Position numbers and translations under genes: made by a program. This document shows positions 32,858-41,545 of a DNA stretch of 64,000 bases, piece by piece. The DNA comes from Agromyces atrinae. Lineage in GTDB: Bacteria > Actinomycetota > Actinomycetes > Actinomycetales > Microbacteriaceae. Where the stretch lies: assembly GCF_013407835.1 (NCBI RefSeq), contig NZ_JACCBI010000001.1, forward strand, positions 2,046,001 through 2,110,000. The letters are read 5' to 3'. Each line of letters starts with the position of its first letter. Within the stretch, counting starts at the first letter, position 1. The notes beneath the pieces were generated by a model that saw only the letters and a list, made by a program, of their open reading frames with translations, had not been told where the DNA came from and made no database searches.

Positions 32858-33020
32858 GTACGACTTCTCCCCGACGTTGGAAACAGGGAGCGGTCGTCCC
32901 TCGAGAGCCGAGAGTAGCGGAGAGCAGCCTCCGGCGGAAGATGCGGAATACCGGGGCAATCCGACTGATCGTCGGTGACGAATCACTCTTGTGCCCACAG
33001 CAGGCCGAGGGAGAACCGAC

Positions 33021-34676
33021 ATGAAGACGAAGAGCGCGGAGATGGTCGCGGCGCGGAAGCCGCGCAAACGGTTCTGGGCCTTCGGCGCCCTGACCGGCAT
33101 CGTCGGAGCGGGGGCGTTCCTCGCCGCCGTCGAACTCGTCGCTCTCTTCGTCGCCCCGCGCGACGGGAGCCCCGTCATCGCCGCGGGATCGTTCGTCATC
33201 GACATCGTGCCGCGGTGGGCGAAGGAACTCGCGATCGAGCTGTTCGGCGAGGCCGACAAGATCGTGCTGCTCGGCTCGGTCGGCCTCGCGGTCGTCGTGG
33301 CCGCCGCCGTGATCGGCGTCATCGAACTCGTGCGCCCGCCGATCGGCGCCATCCTCTTCGGCGTCGCGGGAGCCCTCGCGGTCGTCGCCGTCGTCACTCG
33401 CGCCGGAGCGTCGCCCCTCGCGTCGGTTCCGAGCATCGTCGGAACGATCGTCGGCATCATCGCGCTGCGTCTGCTCATCGGTCGCCTGCGCCGGTGGCGC
33501 GACGGCGTGTGGGCGAACATCGAGCGACCGGCATCCGTCTCGGTCACGGCACCGGGCGCGCCCGCCGCACCGTCCGCACAGCCGACCGAGGGTGCGCCCC
33601 TCAAGAACGTCGACCGCCGCGGATTCCTCATCATGTCGGGCGTCGTCGCCGCCGGAGCCGCCATCATCGGCGCGGGCTCACGCGCGATCACCGCGGCGAC
33701 GTCGTCGATCGCGAGCATCCGTGACGCACTCACGATCCCCGCTCCGCGTTCGACGGTCACCGTGCCGGAGGGCGCCGAACTCGACATCCCCGGCCTCACG
33801 CCGCTGTACACGAAGAACTCCGATTTCTACCGCGTCGACACCGCACTCACGGTGCCGTCGATCGACCCCGCGACGTGGCGGCTCGTGATCGACGGGATGG
33901 TCGACACGAAGGTCGAGCTGAGTTTCCAGGACCTGCTCGACATGGGTCTCGACGAGTACTCGATCACCCTCACGTGCGTCTCGAACGAGGTCGGCGGCGG
34001 ACTCGTCGGCACGGCGAAGTGGCTCGGCGTCCCGCTGCGCGACGTGCTCGCGCTCGCCGGCCCGAAGAACGGCGCCGACATGGCGCTCTCCCGCAGCATC
34101 GACGGCTACACCGCGAGCACTCCCCTGTCGGTCGTGACCGATGACGGCGTCGACGCCATCCTCGCCGTCGCGATGAACGGCCAGCCCCTCCCCCTCGAGC
34201 ACGGATTCCCCGTGCGCATGGTCGTGCCCGGCCTCTACGGCTACGTCTCGGCGACCAAGTGGCTCACGCAGATCACCGTCACGACGTTCCAGAAGGACGA
34301 AGCGTACTGGACGCCCCGCGGATACTCCGCGGAGGCTCCGATCAAGATGTCGTCGCGCATCGACACCCCCCGCGTCGACAAGCAGATCGCCGCGGGTCCG
34401 ACGAAGATCGCGGGCGTCGCGTGGGCACAGACGATCGGCATCGAGAAGGTCGAAGTGAACATCGACGAGGGCGGATGGCAGCCTGCGACGCTCTCGATGC
34501 CCGTGAACGAAGACACGTGGGTGCAGTGGTTCGTCGACTGGGAGGCCACCGCGGGAACCCACTACGTCGCCGTGCGCGCGACCGACAAGCAGGGCAACCT
34601 GCAGATCGAGGAACGCGCCCCGATCGCCCCCGACGGTTCGAGCGGCTGGCAGCGCACACTCCTGCGTGTCGGGTGA
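33021..34676 (+). CDS. Membrane-anchored molybdopterin-dependent oxidoreductase (sulfite-oxidase fold)
   Basis: A 551-residue protein. Four transmembrane segments occupy the first 155 residues. A linker ends in NVDRRGFLIMSG (197-208), an internal twin-arginine-like signal followed by a fifth hydrophobic segment. The oxidoreductase domain runs from about 240 to 440, with the molybdenum ligand Cys319 in TLTCVSNEVGG and VPGLYGYVSATKWL near its end. A Mo-co dimerisation-like beta domain ends the protein. The active site faces outside. The electron donor or acceptor and substrate are unknown; no heme partner is adjacent. ATG 33021 follows GAGGGAGAA. Widespread in actinobacteria, family-level call secure. 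Confidence 0.88.
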   Translation: MKTKSAEMVAARKPRKRFWAFGALTGIVGAGAFLAAVELVALFVAPRDGSPVIAAGSFVIDIVPRWAKELAIELFGEADKIVLLGSVGLAVVVAAAVIGVIELVRPPIGAILFGVAGALAVVAVVTRAGASPLASVPSIVGTIVGIIALRLLIGRLRRWRDGVWANIERPASVSVTAPGAPAAPSAQPTEGAPLKNVDRRGFLIMSGVVAAGAAIIGAGSRAITAATSSIASIRDALTIPAPRSTVTVPEGAELDIPGLTPLYTKNSDFYRVDTALTVPSIDPATWRLVIDGMVDTKVELSFQDLLDMGLDEYSITLTCVSNEVGGGLVGTAKWLGVPLRDVLALAGPKNGADMALSRSIDGYTASTPLSVVTDDGVDAILAVAMNGQPLPLEHGFPVRMVVPGLYGYVSATKWLTQITVTTFQKDEAYWTPRGYSAEAPIKMSSRIDTPRVDKQIAAGPTKIAGVAWAQTIGIEKVEVNIDEGGWQPATLSMPVNEDTWVQWFVDWEATAGTHYVAVRATDKQGNLQIEERAPIAPDGSSGWQRTLLRVG

Positions 34677-34738
34677 CCTCTCTCGGCCCGTCGACCCCGT
34701 AACGTAAGGGGATCGTCGAGCGGAGGGGCTACGCGCGG

Positions 34739-35950
34739 ATGAGAGCACGCACCGTGCTGTGGAGCGGGTTCGTGCTCGCGCACGCGATCCTCGCGGTCGT
34801 CGGCATCTACGGACCGGGTTGGCAGCTCGGCGACGTCGAGGGCGTGTACGTATTGTGGGCCGAAGAGGCCGCCGCCGGCACGCTGCGCATGGGCATCGAC
34901 GTCGCGTGGGTCTACCCGATCGGCGCGGCCGTACCGATCGGCATCGCCGGCCTGCTCGGGACCGATCTCTACGTGTACGTCTGGCTCGGCATCGCCGTAC
35001 TGCTGAACGCCGGCGCCTTCGCCGTGCTGCTCGGGCGCCGTGCGCTCTCGCGACCGCGCACCATCGCGGCATCTTTCTGGCTCGTCTTCCTGCTCGCGCT
35101 CGGCCCCGTGTCGCTCGGTCGGATCGACGCGATCACGGTGCCGCTCGCGATCGCGGGTCTGCTGTGGGCGGCACGCCGACCGCACCTCGCGGGAGTGCTC
35201 CTCACGATCGCCGCGTGGGTCAAGGTCTGGCCCGCCGCCCTCGTCGCGACCCTCGTCATCGGCGGCCGCGGGCGAGTGCGTATCGTCGTCGCCGCCGCGA
35301 TCACGAGCGCCGCGTTCATCGTCGTGAGCCTCTTCGCGGGCTCGGGCTGGAACGTCTTCGGCTTCATCACGCAGCAGACCGGGCGGGGCATCCAGGTCGA
35401 GTCGATCTTCGCGGTGCCGACGCTCTGGCGGATCGCCGCGGGCGACACGGGTTCGAGCGCGTACTACGACCACGACATCCTGACCTTCCAGGTCACGGGG
35501 CCGGGCGTCGGAACCGCGATCGCCGTCGCCACCCCGCTCCTCGCGCTCGTCGTCGCGGTGATCGCCGCCCTCGGTGTGCGGGCCGCGCTCCGCGGCGCGA
35601 CGTTCGTACGACTCGTGCCGCCGCTCGCGCTCGCGCTCGTCGTCGCGCTCATCCTCGTCAACAAGGTCGGGTCGCCCCAGTTCGTCTCGTGGATCGCCGT
35701 TCCCGTCATCCTCGGCATCTGCCTCGACCGGCGTCGGTTCGAGCTCCCGGCGATCCTCGCCCTCGTGATCGCCGTGCTGACGCAGGTGATCTACCCGTAC
35801 ACGTATGCGTGGCTGCTCGCCGCCGATCCGCTCGTCGTCGGCATCCTCACGCTGCGAGCCCTGCTCGAGGCGGTGCTCCTCGGCTGGGCGGTCGTCGCGG
35901 TGTGGCGGGCGGGGTCGCGAGTGCCGAGCAGGCTGAGCGTCGACGCCTAG
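34739..35950 (+). CDS. GT87-type polytopic glycosyltransferase (DUF2029)
   Basis: A 403-residue protein with about ten to eleven transmembrane segments. An extracytoplasmic loop near the N-terminus contains YGPGWQLGDVEGVYVLWAEE, fitting a GT-C catalytic loop with an acidic residue. WVKVWPAAL (about residues 160-168) and NKVGSPQFVSWIA (about 308-320) are the characteristic GT87/DUF2029 motifs seen in polyprenyl-phosphate-mannose-dependent alpha-mannosyltransferases. It probably transfers a sugar from a lipid carrier onto a cell-envelope glycan. GGAGGGG precedes the ATG. Acceptor unknown. Confidence 0.85.
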   Translation: MRARTVLWSGFVLAHAILAVVGIYGPGWQLGDVEGVYVLWAEEAAAGTLRMGIDVAWVYPIGAAVPIGIAGLLGTDLYVYVWLGIAVLLNAGAFAVLLGRRALSRPRTIAASFWLVFLLALGPVSLGRIDAITVPLAIAGLLWAARRPHLAGVLLTIAAWVKVWPAALVATLVIGGRGRVRIVVAAAITSAAFIVVSLFAGSGWNVFGFITQQTGRGIQVESIFAVPTLWRIAAGDTGSSAYYDHDILTFQVTGPGVGTAIAVATPLLALVVAVIAALGVRAALRGATFVRLVPPLALALVVALILVNKVGSPQFVSWIAVPVILGICLDRRRFELPAILALVIAVLTQVIYPYTYAWLLAADPLVVGILTLRALLEAVLLGWAVVAVWRAGSRVPSRLSVDA

Positions 35951-35962
35951 GGGACGTCGGGC

Positions 35963-36286
35963 TCAGATGAAGAGCGTCACGACGAACAGCACGATGCAGA
36001 GCGCCGTGACGCCGAGGGCGACGAGGGCCGGCGTGAGGATGGCACGCGGACGGCCCGCTACCCGACGCGCGACGACGAGCGACACGATCGCGAGCGCCAC
36101 CCAGATCCACACGAGCACGACGAAGGCGACGAGCGTGTTGAGCATGAGGAAGCGGTCGCTGCCCTCGAGGGTCAGCAGTTGCGTGATCCAGAACGTCGCG
36201 AACGCGACCGCCAGGGCCGCGGCGATCACCCCTGTCGCGACGACTGTGACTACGCGGCGGGAATCCGTGCGATTCGCTTCCGTCAT
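35963..36286 (-). CDS. Small membrane protein of unknown function
   Basis: A 107-residue protein with three hydrophobic segments (VVTVVATGVIAAALAVAFAT, LNTLVAFVVLVWIWVALAIV and LVALGVTALCIVLFVVTLFI). No family was recognised. The ATG at 36286 lies 6 nt after TAGGGT (36293-36298), so the mRNA is predicted leaderless and the gene is probably real. It is convergent with the GT87-type gene, 12 nt apart. Confidence 0.7.
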   Translation of the reverse strand: MTEANRTDSRRVVTVVATGVIAAALAVAFATFWITQLLTLEGSDRFLMLNTLVAFVVLVWIWVALAIVSLVVARRVAGRPRAILTPALVALGVTALCIVLFVVTLFI

Positions 36287-36411
36287 CAGTCCACCCTACG
36301 CACGCCGTTTCTGACCGGGACCCGCAACCAGACGCCGGACGCCGCGGCATGGGGCCCGTGGGTGAAGCTCGAGGCGTGCTGAGCCGCGCGGGGCGCCGCT
36401 AGCATCGGGGC

Positions 36412-36843
36412 ATGTCCGCCCCTTCGCGTCCGCGGCGCCTCGTGCGCGTCATCCTCGCCGGTCTCGCCGGGTTCACCCTCGTCGGCGCCCTCGTCGGCAT
36501 GGCCGGGCTCACGGTCGGCGGCGGCATGGGCCTGCCGCCCGAGTGGATCGAGGGCAGCGTCTTCTCGTCGTACGTCGTGCCGGGCGTCATCCTCGGCGTC
36601 GTCGTCGGCGGTTCGCAGGCGCTCGCGCTCGTCGCGCAGTTCCGGCGGCTGCGCCTCGCGTGGGGACTGCACGCGGCGGCCGGTCTCGTGCTCATGGTGT
36701 GGATCTTCGTCGAGATCGCGATCATGCTCGAGTGGGCGCCGCTGCACGGCATCTTCTTCGCCGCGGGCTTCGCGCAGACTGTCGTCGCGGTGCTCGCGCT
36801 CGGTGCGTGGCCGTCGCCGTTCTTCGTGCGTGAACGTGCGTGA
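36412..36843 (+). CDS. Small polytopic membrane protein of unknown function
   Basis: A 143-residue protein with four hydrophobic segments (VILAGLAGFTLVGALVGMAG, YVVPGVILGVVVGGSQALAL, GLHAAAGLVLMVWIFVEIAI and IFFAAGFAQTVVAVLALGAW). The EWAPLHGIFFAAG segment resembles uncharacterised actinobacterial membrane proteins. The ATG lies 6 nt after TAGCAT (36400-36405), so it is predicted leaderless. A terminator with T-tract follows, supporting a monocistronic gene. Confidence 0.7.
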   Translation: MSAPSRPRRLVRVILAGLAGFTLVGALVGMAGLTVGGGMGLPPEWIEGSVFSSYVVPGVILGVVVGGSQALALVAQFRRLRLAWGLHAAAGLVLMVWIFVEIAIMLEWAPLHGIFFAAGFAQTVVAVLALGAWPSPFFVRERA

Positions 36844-36852
36844 GGGCAAACA

Positions 36853-36880
36853 AAAACGGCCCGCTGTCGCGAGCCGTTTT
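36853..36880. terminator. Bidirectional terminator
   Basis: AAAACGGC (36853-36860) pairs with GCCGTTTT (36873-36880). It serves the plus-strand gene ending at 36843 and, on the minus strand, the tRNA gene. Confidence 0.8.
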
Positions 36881-36917
36881 CTTACTGTCTCAACCAGTAA
36901 TCAGTGCGTGAGCACTG

Positions 36918-36990
36918 TGCGCCCGGAGGGATTCGAACCCCCAACCTTCTGATCCGTAGTCAGATGCTCTATCCGTTGAGCTACGGGCGC
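36918..36990 (-). tRNA. tRNA-Arg, anticodon ACG
   Basis: On the minus strand the cloverleaf is complete: acceptor GCGCCCG/CGGGCGC with discriminator A, D-arm GCTC/GAGC, anticodon stem TCTGA/TCAGA closing the loop CTACGGA (anticodon ACG), and T-loop GGTTCGAATCC. It is 73 nt without an encoded CCA. ACG is read as ICG after deamination by TadA, whose gene is in this window. Confidence 0.97.
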
Positions 36991-37069
36991 AATTCACTGC
37001 CTGCGAGTGAACGCGGGCAACCCGGATACTCTAACCCAGACTCGGGCCTCTTGCCAATTCGAGCGATGC

Positions 37070-37465
37070 TCAGCGCGCGTGGTCGGGTCGCAGCTCGTCG
37101 AGGGCACGGATCTGGCGCTTGAGCGCGACCTGTCGATACGAGGTCTCGATGAGTTCGGCGAGCTCGTCCCAGTCGACGCCGTCGAGCCCGATACCGAGCC
37201 AGTGGTTCTTGTCGTAGTAGGGCGGTGCGTAGAAACGCGGGTCCTGCGCGAGCGCCTGGTGCTCGTCGGGGTCGGTCGTGAAGACGACCGAGAACGGGTC
37301 GTCCATCGACGACGAGACGTGCACGAAGATCTTGCCCTTCGCGCCCGTGCGGAACGTGGGCCTCCCCCACGCCCCGACCTCGGTGCACTCCGGCAGTGCG
37401 GAGCAGATCGCGCGCACGCGCTCGATGAGCGGATGACGGGGATCGACGACCGGGGGATGCTCCAC
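37070..37465 (-). CDS. MmcQ/YjbR-family DNA-binding-fold protein
   Basis: A 131-residue protein with the YjbR-like fold: RVRAICSALPECTEVGAWGR, PTFRTGAKGKIFVHVSSSMD, then FSVVFTTDPDEHQALAQDPR and the tail GLDGVDWDELAELIETSYRQ. Family members are small cytoplasmic proteins of uncertain role with a MutK-like or DNA-binding-like fold. The start is GTG 37465, 6 nt after TAGGGT (37472-37477), so it is predicted leaderless. It is a single gene downstream of an SDR gene on the same strand. Confidence 0.85.
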   Translation of the reverse strand: MEHPPVVDPRHPLIERVRAICSALPECTEVGAWGRPTFRTGAKGKIFVHVSSSMDDPFSVVFTTDPDEHQALAQDPRFYAPPYYDKNHWLGIGLDGVDWDELAELIETSYRQVALKRQIRALDELRPDHAR

Positions 37466-37524
37466 GGCTCGACCCTATCGAGCACGGACGACACATCACG
37501 CGGCGAGTCGGGGCGAACGCTCCT

Positions 37525-38406
37525 CTACAGCCCTTTGCCACCTGTCACCGGAAGCACAGCGCCCGACGTGTACGAGGCATCCTCCGACGCGAGGTACACG
37601 TACGCGCCTCCGAGTTCGGCGGGCTGACCCGAACGACCGAGCGGGGTGCCCTGCCCGAACTTCTGCACCTTCTCGTCCCATCCGGTCGCGGGGATGAGCG
37701 GCGTCCAGATCGGCCCCGGCGCGACGGCGTTCACGCGGATTCCCTTCGGTCCGAGCTCCTCGGCGAGCGCCTTCGTGAAAGCGACGAGCGCGGCCTTCGT
37801 CATCGCGTAATCGAGCAGCGCGGGCGACGGCTGGAAGCCCTGGATCGACGCCGACACGATGATCGACGACCCCGGAGCGAGGTGCGGCACGGCCGCACGC
37901 GTGAGCCAGAACGGCGAGTACAGGTTGGTGCGGAAGACGCGATCGAACTCGGCGGTCGTCATCGTCTCGACACCGTCACGATCCTTCTGGTACGCCGCGT
38001 TCGGCACGAGGATGTCGATCCCGCCGAGCTGCGCGATCGTCTCGGCGACGAGGTGCTCGTTCCACTGCTCGTCCTGGATGTCACCGGGAAGGAGCACGGC
38101 CTTCCGACCGGCATCCGTCACGAAGCCCGCCGTCATCTGGGCGTCGGCCTGCTCCTCGGGAAGGTAGGAGATCGCGACGTCGGCGCCTTCGCGCGCGAAG
38201 GCGATCGCCACGGCGCGGCCGATGCCGGAGTCGCCGCCCGTGATGAGCGCGCGTCGCCCGACGAGGCGTCCGTGGCCGTGATAGCTCGACTCGCCGTGGT
38301 TGGGCGTCGGCGTCATGTCGCCGGTGAGGCCCGGCTGCGACTGCTCCTGCGCGGGGAAGTCGCCGTCGTCGTGCTTCGAACGGGGGTCCTGCTGCATGTC
38401 GGTCAT
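37525..38406 (-). CDS. Short-chain dehydrogenase/reductase (YghA-like long N-terminus)
   Basis: A 293-residue SDR oxidoreductase. It has a 45-residue hydrophilic N-terminal extension (QQDPRSKHDDGDFPAQEQSQ) typical of the YghA/general-stress GsiB-like SDR group. The cofactor motif is ALITGGDSGIGRAVAIAFAR (about residues 53-72), NAAYQ follows, and the catalytic triad lies in SSIIVSASIQGFQ (Ser) and LDYAMTKAALVAF (Tyr/Lys). NAVAPGPIWTPLIPATGW and the C-terminal PVTGGKGL are standard. Likely NADP(H)-dependent; the substrate is unknown, and relatives are stress-induced. ATG 38406 or 38397 are both possible. Confidence 0.9.
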   Translation of the reverse strand: MTDMQQDPRSKHDDGDFPAQEQSQPGLTGDMTPTPNHGESSYHGHGRLVGRRALITGGDSGIGRAVAIAFAREGADVAISYLPEEQADAQMTAGFVTDAGRKAVLLPGDIQDEQWNEHLVAETIAQLGGIDILVPNAAYQKDRDGVETMTTAEFDRVFRTNLYSPFWLTRAAVPHLAPGSSIIVSASIQGFQPSPALLDYAMTKAALVAFTKALAEELGPKGIRVNAVAPGPIWTPLIPATGWDEKVQKFGQGTPLGRSGQPAELGGAYVYLASEDASYTSGAVLPVTGGKGL

Positions 38407-38469
38407 GCTTCTACGGTGTCAAGCCTCGCCCGTGCACGACAGGGGCTTGACGGATGACGCGGGCGCGGC

Positions 38470-38880
38470 CTACGCGCGAGGCTCGCGGGTCGACCAGAGC
38501 GCGAGCGCGACGAGCGCGGGCTGGAAGAAGAGACGGATGAGCCGGGCTCGGTCGGTCGTGAGGCCGAACGCATCACGGCGGTCGGCGTACTGTGCGATGT
38601 TGCCGGGGAACACGGCGACGAAGAACGCGGCGACGATCGCACCGATGCGACGACGTTCCTTGGGCAGCACGACGAGCGCGGCTCCGAGGCCGACCTCGAC
38701 GGCGCCCGAGGCGACGACGACGCCATCCGGGTCCATCGGCACCCACTCGGGCACCTGCGCGCGGAACTCCTCGCGCGCCCAGAACAGATGGCTCACCCCG
38801 GCGAACACGAGTGCGCTCGCGAGGAAGAGACGCCCGATCGTGCGGGCGGGGGTGGAGCGGGGTCGGTCTCGGCGCGTCAT
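38470..38880 (-). CDS. DoxX-family membrane protein
   Basis: A 136-residue protein with four hydrophobic segments: LFLASALVFAGVSHLFWARE, VVVASGAVEVGLGAALVVLP, IGAIVAAFFVAVFPGNIAQY and a C-terminal helix (FFQPALVALALWSTRE). The pattern, including the FPGN turn, matches DoxX-like/DUF417-like small quinone-associated proteins. ATG 38880 is used; the upstream TTG at 38892 is too close to its AGAGAG to be convincing. Divergent from the DUF6328 gene. Confidence 0.8.
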   Translation of the reverse strand: MTRRDRPRSTPARTIGRLFLASALVFAGVSHLFWAREEFRAQVPEWVPMDPDGVVVASGAVEVGLGAALVVLPKERRRIGAIVAAFFVAVFPGNIAQYADRRDAFGLTTDRARLIRLFFQPALVALALWSTREPRA

Positions 38881-38953
38881 CCTGTCATTCAACTCTCTGT
38901 CGGCCCGAAATCAAGGGGGTTGCGCGGTCGGCGCCGATCACTACCATCGCGGT

Positions 38954-39481
38954 ATGCCGACTCACGCCGACGCCGACGCCCTGCCCGCCGACGGGCGCGA
39001 CGAGACCCCGAACGAGCGGGCGGATCGCAACTGGAACGAGATCCTCCAGGAGCTGCGCGTCGCTCAGACCGGCACGCAGATCATCGTCGGCTTCCTGCTC
39101 GCCGTCGCGTTCCAGCCACGGTTCGAGGAGGTCGACGCGTATCAGCTCGGGCTCTACCTCGTGCTCGTCGCACTCGCCGGCATCGCGACGGCGCTCGGAC
39201 TCGCGCCCGTGAGCCTCCACCGCACCTACTTCGCGCGGCAGCGGAAGGAGTACATCGTGCGCATCGGCAGCCGGTTACTCGTCGCCGACCTCGTCGTCGT
39301 CGCGTTCCTCGCGGTGGGCGTGACGAGCCTCATCTTCGACTTCACCGCGGGTCGCGCGGCGGGCTTCACCGCGATGGGCGTCGGACTCGCGGTCGTCGCG
39401 GTGCTGTGGCTCGTCGTGCCCCGGCTCGGTTCACGCTCCGCCGTCGGTGCCGCGCCCCATGCCCACCGAGCCGAGGGCTGA
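38954..39481 (+). CDS. DUF6328-family membrane protein
   Basis: A 175-residue protein. An acidic N-terminus precedes the conserved segment ADRNWNEILQELRVAQTGTQ (about residues 22-41) followed by IIVGFLLAVAFQPRFEEVDA, and three more hydrophobic segments complete the protein. This start-of-domain signature is typical of the DUF6328 family, common and uncharacterised in actinobacteria. The ATG lies 6 nt after TACCAT (38942-38947), so it is predicted leaderless. The last 51 bases overlap the end of the convergent gene. Confidence 0.8.
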   Translation: MPTHADADALPADGRDETPNERADRNWNEILQELRVAQTGTQIIVGFLLAVAFQPRFEEVDAYQLGLYLVLVALAGIATALGLAPVSLHRTYFARQRKEYIVRIGSRLLVADLVVVAFLAVGVTSLIFDFTAGRAAGFTAMGVGLAVVAVLWLVVPRLGSRSAVGAAPHAHRAEG

Positions 39482-39937
39482 GGTGGGGACGCCGGCGGGC
39501 ACCCGGGTGACGATGACCGCGCCGGCCGCGAAGAGGAGCGCGAGGATGCCAGCGGGGGCGAGGAACGGCGTCACATCGGCGATGGTCGTGAGCGTCGGCA
39601 CGACACGCACGCGCGCGGGGCGGTCGGCGGGCGGGATGACGAGCGTGCCCTGACCGTCGGCACGGTGCCGTTCGGCGGGGACGACAGCGGGCGCGGTCGT
39701 GACACGAGGATGCGCGCTTCCGACGCCCGCCCCGTCCGCATCGGCGAACGCCGGCGACGGGGCGAAGAGGCCGAGCGAGAGTGCTCCGACGAGGATGCCG
39801 GTCGTCAGCGTGGCCCGCATGGCGGGCGCCCGGCGCACGGTGATGTCGAGCCGGGCGGCCGAGGCGTGGGCGGCTGTGGCTGTGACGTCGGTGCGGGACT
39901 GCAGTGGGATGTCGGCGTCCGTACGGGTGCGGGACAT
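39431..39937 (-). CDS. Putative exported or membrane protein of unknown function
   Basis: A 168-residue frame from ATG 39937, which has GAGGAG close upstream. A polar N-terminal stretch precedes a signal-like hydrophobic segment (ATLTTGILVGALSLGLFAPS, then PAFADAD), suggesting export, and a second hydrophobic segment near the C-terminus (ILALLFAAGAVIVTRV). The rest is low-complexity. It overlaps the convergent DUF6328 gene by 51 nt. No family was recognised; confidence is moderate because codon structure alone supports it. Confidence 0.5.
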   Translation of the reverse strand: MSRTRTDADIPLQSRTDVTATAAHASAARLDITVRRAPAMRATLTTGILVGALSLGLFAPSPAFADADGAGVGSAHPRVTTAPAVVPAERHRADGQGTLVIPPADRPARVRVVPTLTTIADVTPFLAPAGILALLFAAGAVIVTRVPAGVPTSALGSVGMGRGTDGGA

Positions 39938-40202
39938 GGAGCTCCTCGGCATTCAGGGCGCGATCTTCGCACCCAGAGAAAGAGACGGGGAGGACGCTCG
40001 ATCATGACGCGAGTGTCTGACAAACAGCTGAGAGCGCTCTCTCGCAGTATTCTCGCGGATGTTTCGGGAGAATGCCAGAGTGCGGAACACCCGAATTGTG
40101 ACGGACTTACCGAAAAGTGCGTACTTCCCGGCTCGCGACATCGGTGCCTACAGTTACCTCGGATCAGTCCGAGATCGGACCAGTCGAATCGGGAGGAACA
40201 CC

Positions 40203-40850
40203 ATGAGCACTGTCGTCGTCATCGGAGGAACCGGATACACCGGAGGGAACATCGTCGCAGAAGCCGCCCAGCGCGGTCACGACGTCACCTCGTGGAGCCG
40301 AAACGCCCCCGAAGCGCCCATCGACGGCGTCACCTACGAGACGGGCTCGCTGCAGGACGACGAGAACCGTCAGCGTGCCGTGGCGGGCGCCGACACCGTC
40401 ATCCTCGCCCTCGCCCCGCGCGGCGAACTCGCGGACGAGCTCGCGGGCATCTACGCGCGCATCGCGGAACTCGCGGCCGCATCGGGCGCACGCCTCGGCG
40501 TCGTCGGCGGCTTCAGCGGCCTGCGCCCCGCCGAGGGCGCACCGCGCTTCGCCGAGGGTGACGACCTTCCGCCGCAGTTCGCGCACGAGGCTCGCGTCAT
40601 GACGGGCGTGCTCGAGACGCTGCTCGCCGACGCCCCCGACGGCCTCGACTGGTTCTTCGTGAGCCCCGCGGCCAACTACGGCTCGTACGCTCCGGGCGAG
40701 AAGCTCGGCACCTACCGCACGGGCGGCGAGGTCGCCCTCTTCGACGCGAACGGCGAATCGGCCGTCTCGGGCGTCGACTTCGCGACGGCGATCGTCGACG
40801 AGATCGAGACCCCCACGCACCACGGCGAGCAGTTCGGCGTCGCCTACTAG
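40203..40850 (+). CDS. NAD(P)-binding oxidoreductase (atypical SDR, NmrA/NAD(P)H-binding type)
   Basis: A 215-residue Rossmann protein. The nucleotide-binding motif VVVIGGTGYTGGNIVAEAAQ lies at residues 4-23, and RNAPEAPIDGVTYETGSLQD shows the expected second strand. It lacks the Tyr-x3-Lys of classical SDRs and ends early, as in the YwnB/BVR-B-like NAD(P)H-binding group. Often regulated by HxlR-type repressors, but none is adjacent. GGGAGGAA lies upstream of the ATG. The 265-base spacer upstream (39938-40202) shows no other gene. Its last 4 nt overlap the convergent glycosyltransferase gene. Confidence 0.85.
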   Translation: MSTVVVIGGTGYTGGNIVAEAAQRGHDVTSWSRNAPEAPIDGVTYETGSLQDDENRQRAVAGADTVILALAPRGELADELAGIYARIAELAAASGARLGVVGGFSGLRPAEGAPRFAEGDDLPPQFAHEARVMTGVLETLLADAPDGLDWFFVSPAANYGSYAPGEKLGTYRTGGEVALFDANGESAVSGVDFATAIVDEIETPTHHGEQFGVAY

Positions 40851-41545
40851 CCGTAGTTCGCCGCGAGGAAGGCCGCGTACCCCTCGGGTGCGCGGCCTTC
40901 CGCACGCCCGGACGTGAGCACCTCGCAGTCCGCCGTCGCGACCGTACGCGCGCCGGCCTCGCGGAGGTGATCGACGAGGATGACGTCTTCGTGCGCCGCG
41001 ACAGACTCGAACCCGCCCGCGGCGAGGTACCGATCGGCGCGCATGCCGAGGTTCGCACCGTGGGTGTTCCCGTAGGCAACGCCCGGCTCATGGGTGGCGA
41101 TCCAGTCGGCGATCTGAGCGTCGGAGAGATCGGCGAAGTCGGGACGCACCGTGCCGAGCACGAGGTCGGCGCCGCGCTCGGCGAGGTCGACGTGCACCGT
41201 CGCCCAGCCGAGGGGCACGGCCGAATCGGCGTCGGTGTTCGCGATCCACGTCGTCGCGGGGTCGGCGCCCGCGAGTGCGATGCCGACGCCGTGAGCACGA
41301 GCTGCCCCGACGAGGGCGACGTCGATGGTCTCGACCGCCACGGGGAACCGCGCGGCGATCTCTGCCGAGCCGTCGGAGCACGCGTCGAGCACCACGACGA
41401 CGCGCACCTCGATGTCGGGGCGTCGGGCGGCGAGAAGGCGCACACTGTCATCCATCGCCGTGAGGCAGCGCGCGAGCAGCTGCTCCTCGTCGTGGACGGG
41501 GATGACGATGGCGAGAGTCGCGATGCGCTGTCGGCCGACGATCAC
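40847..41545 (-). CDS. Family 2 glycosyltransferase
   Basis: A 232-residue GT-A enzyme: LAIVIPVHDEEQLLARCLTA (about residues 10-29), VVVLDACSDGSAEIAARFPV, the metal-binding DxD-type motif TWIANTDADSAVPLGW (about 104-119) and GVAYGNTHGANLGMRADRYL. The final segment carries the usual acidic residue VAAHEDVILVDHLRE. It transfers a sugar from a nucleotide donor. The GTG start overlaps the stop of the deacetylase-methyltransferase gene (GTGA), making it the third gene of a coupled operon. The short length suggests it acts without a membrane helix. Substrate unknown. Confidence 0.88.
   Translation of the reverse strand: MIVGRQRIATLAIVIPVHDEEQLLARCLTAMDDSVRLLAARRPDIEVRVVVVLDACSDGSAEIAARFPVAVETIDVALVGAARAHGVGIALAGADPATTWIANTDADSAVPLGWATVHVDLAERGADLVLGTVRPDFADLSDAQIADWIATHEPGVAYGNTHGANLGMRADRYLAAGGFESVAAHEDVILVDHLREAGARTVATADCEVLTSGRAEGRAPEGYAAFLAANYG

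Noticed and set aside
32858..33811. Long open frame extending the S8 peptidase upstream to more than 1000 codons
   Set aside because: The extension lies antisense to the molybdoenzyme gene, precedes a clear signal peptide and Shine-Dalgarno at 32857, and has a shadow-frame composition.
36900..36990. tRNA locus as an integration site with a neighbouring island
   Set aside because: No duplicated tRNA 3' end, integrase or compositional shift is visible on either side.
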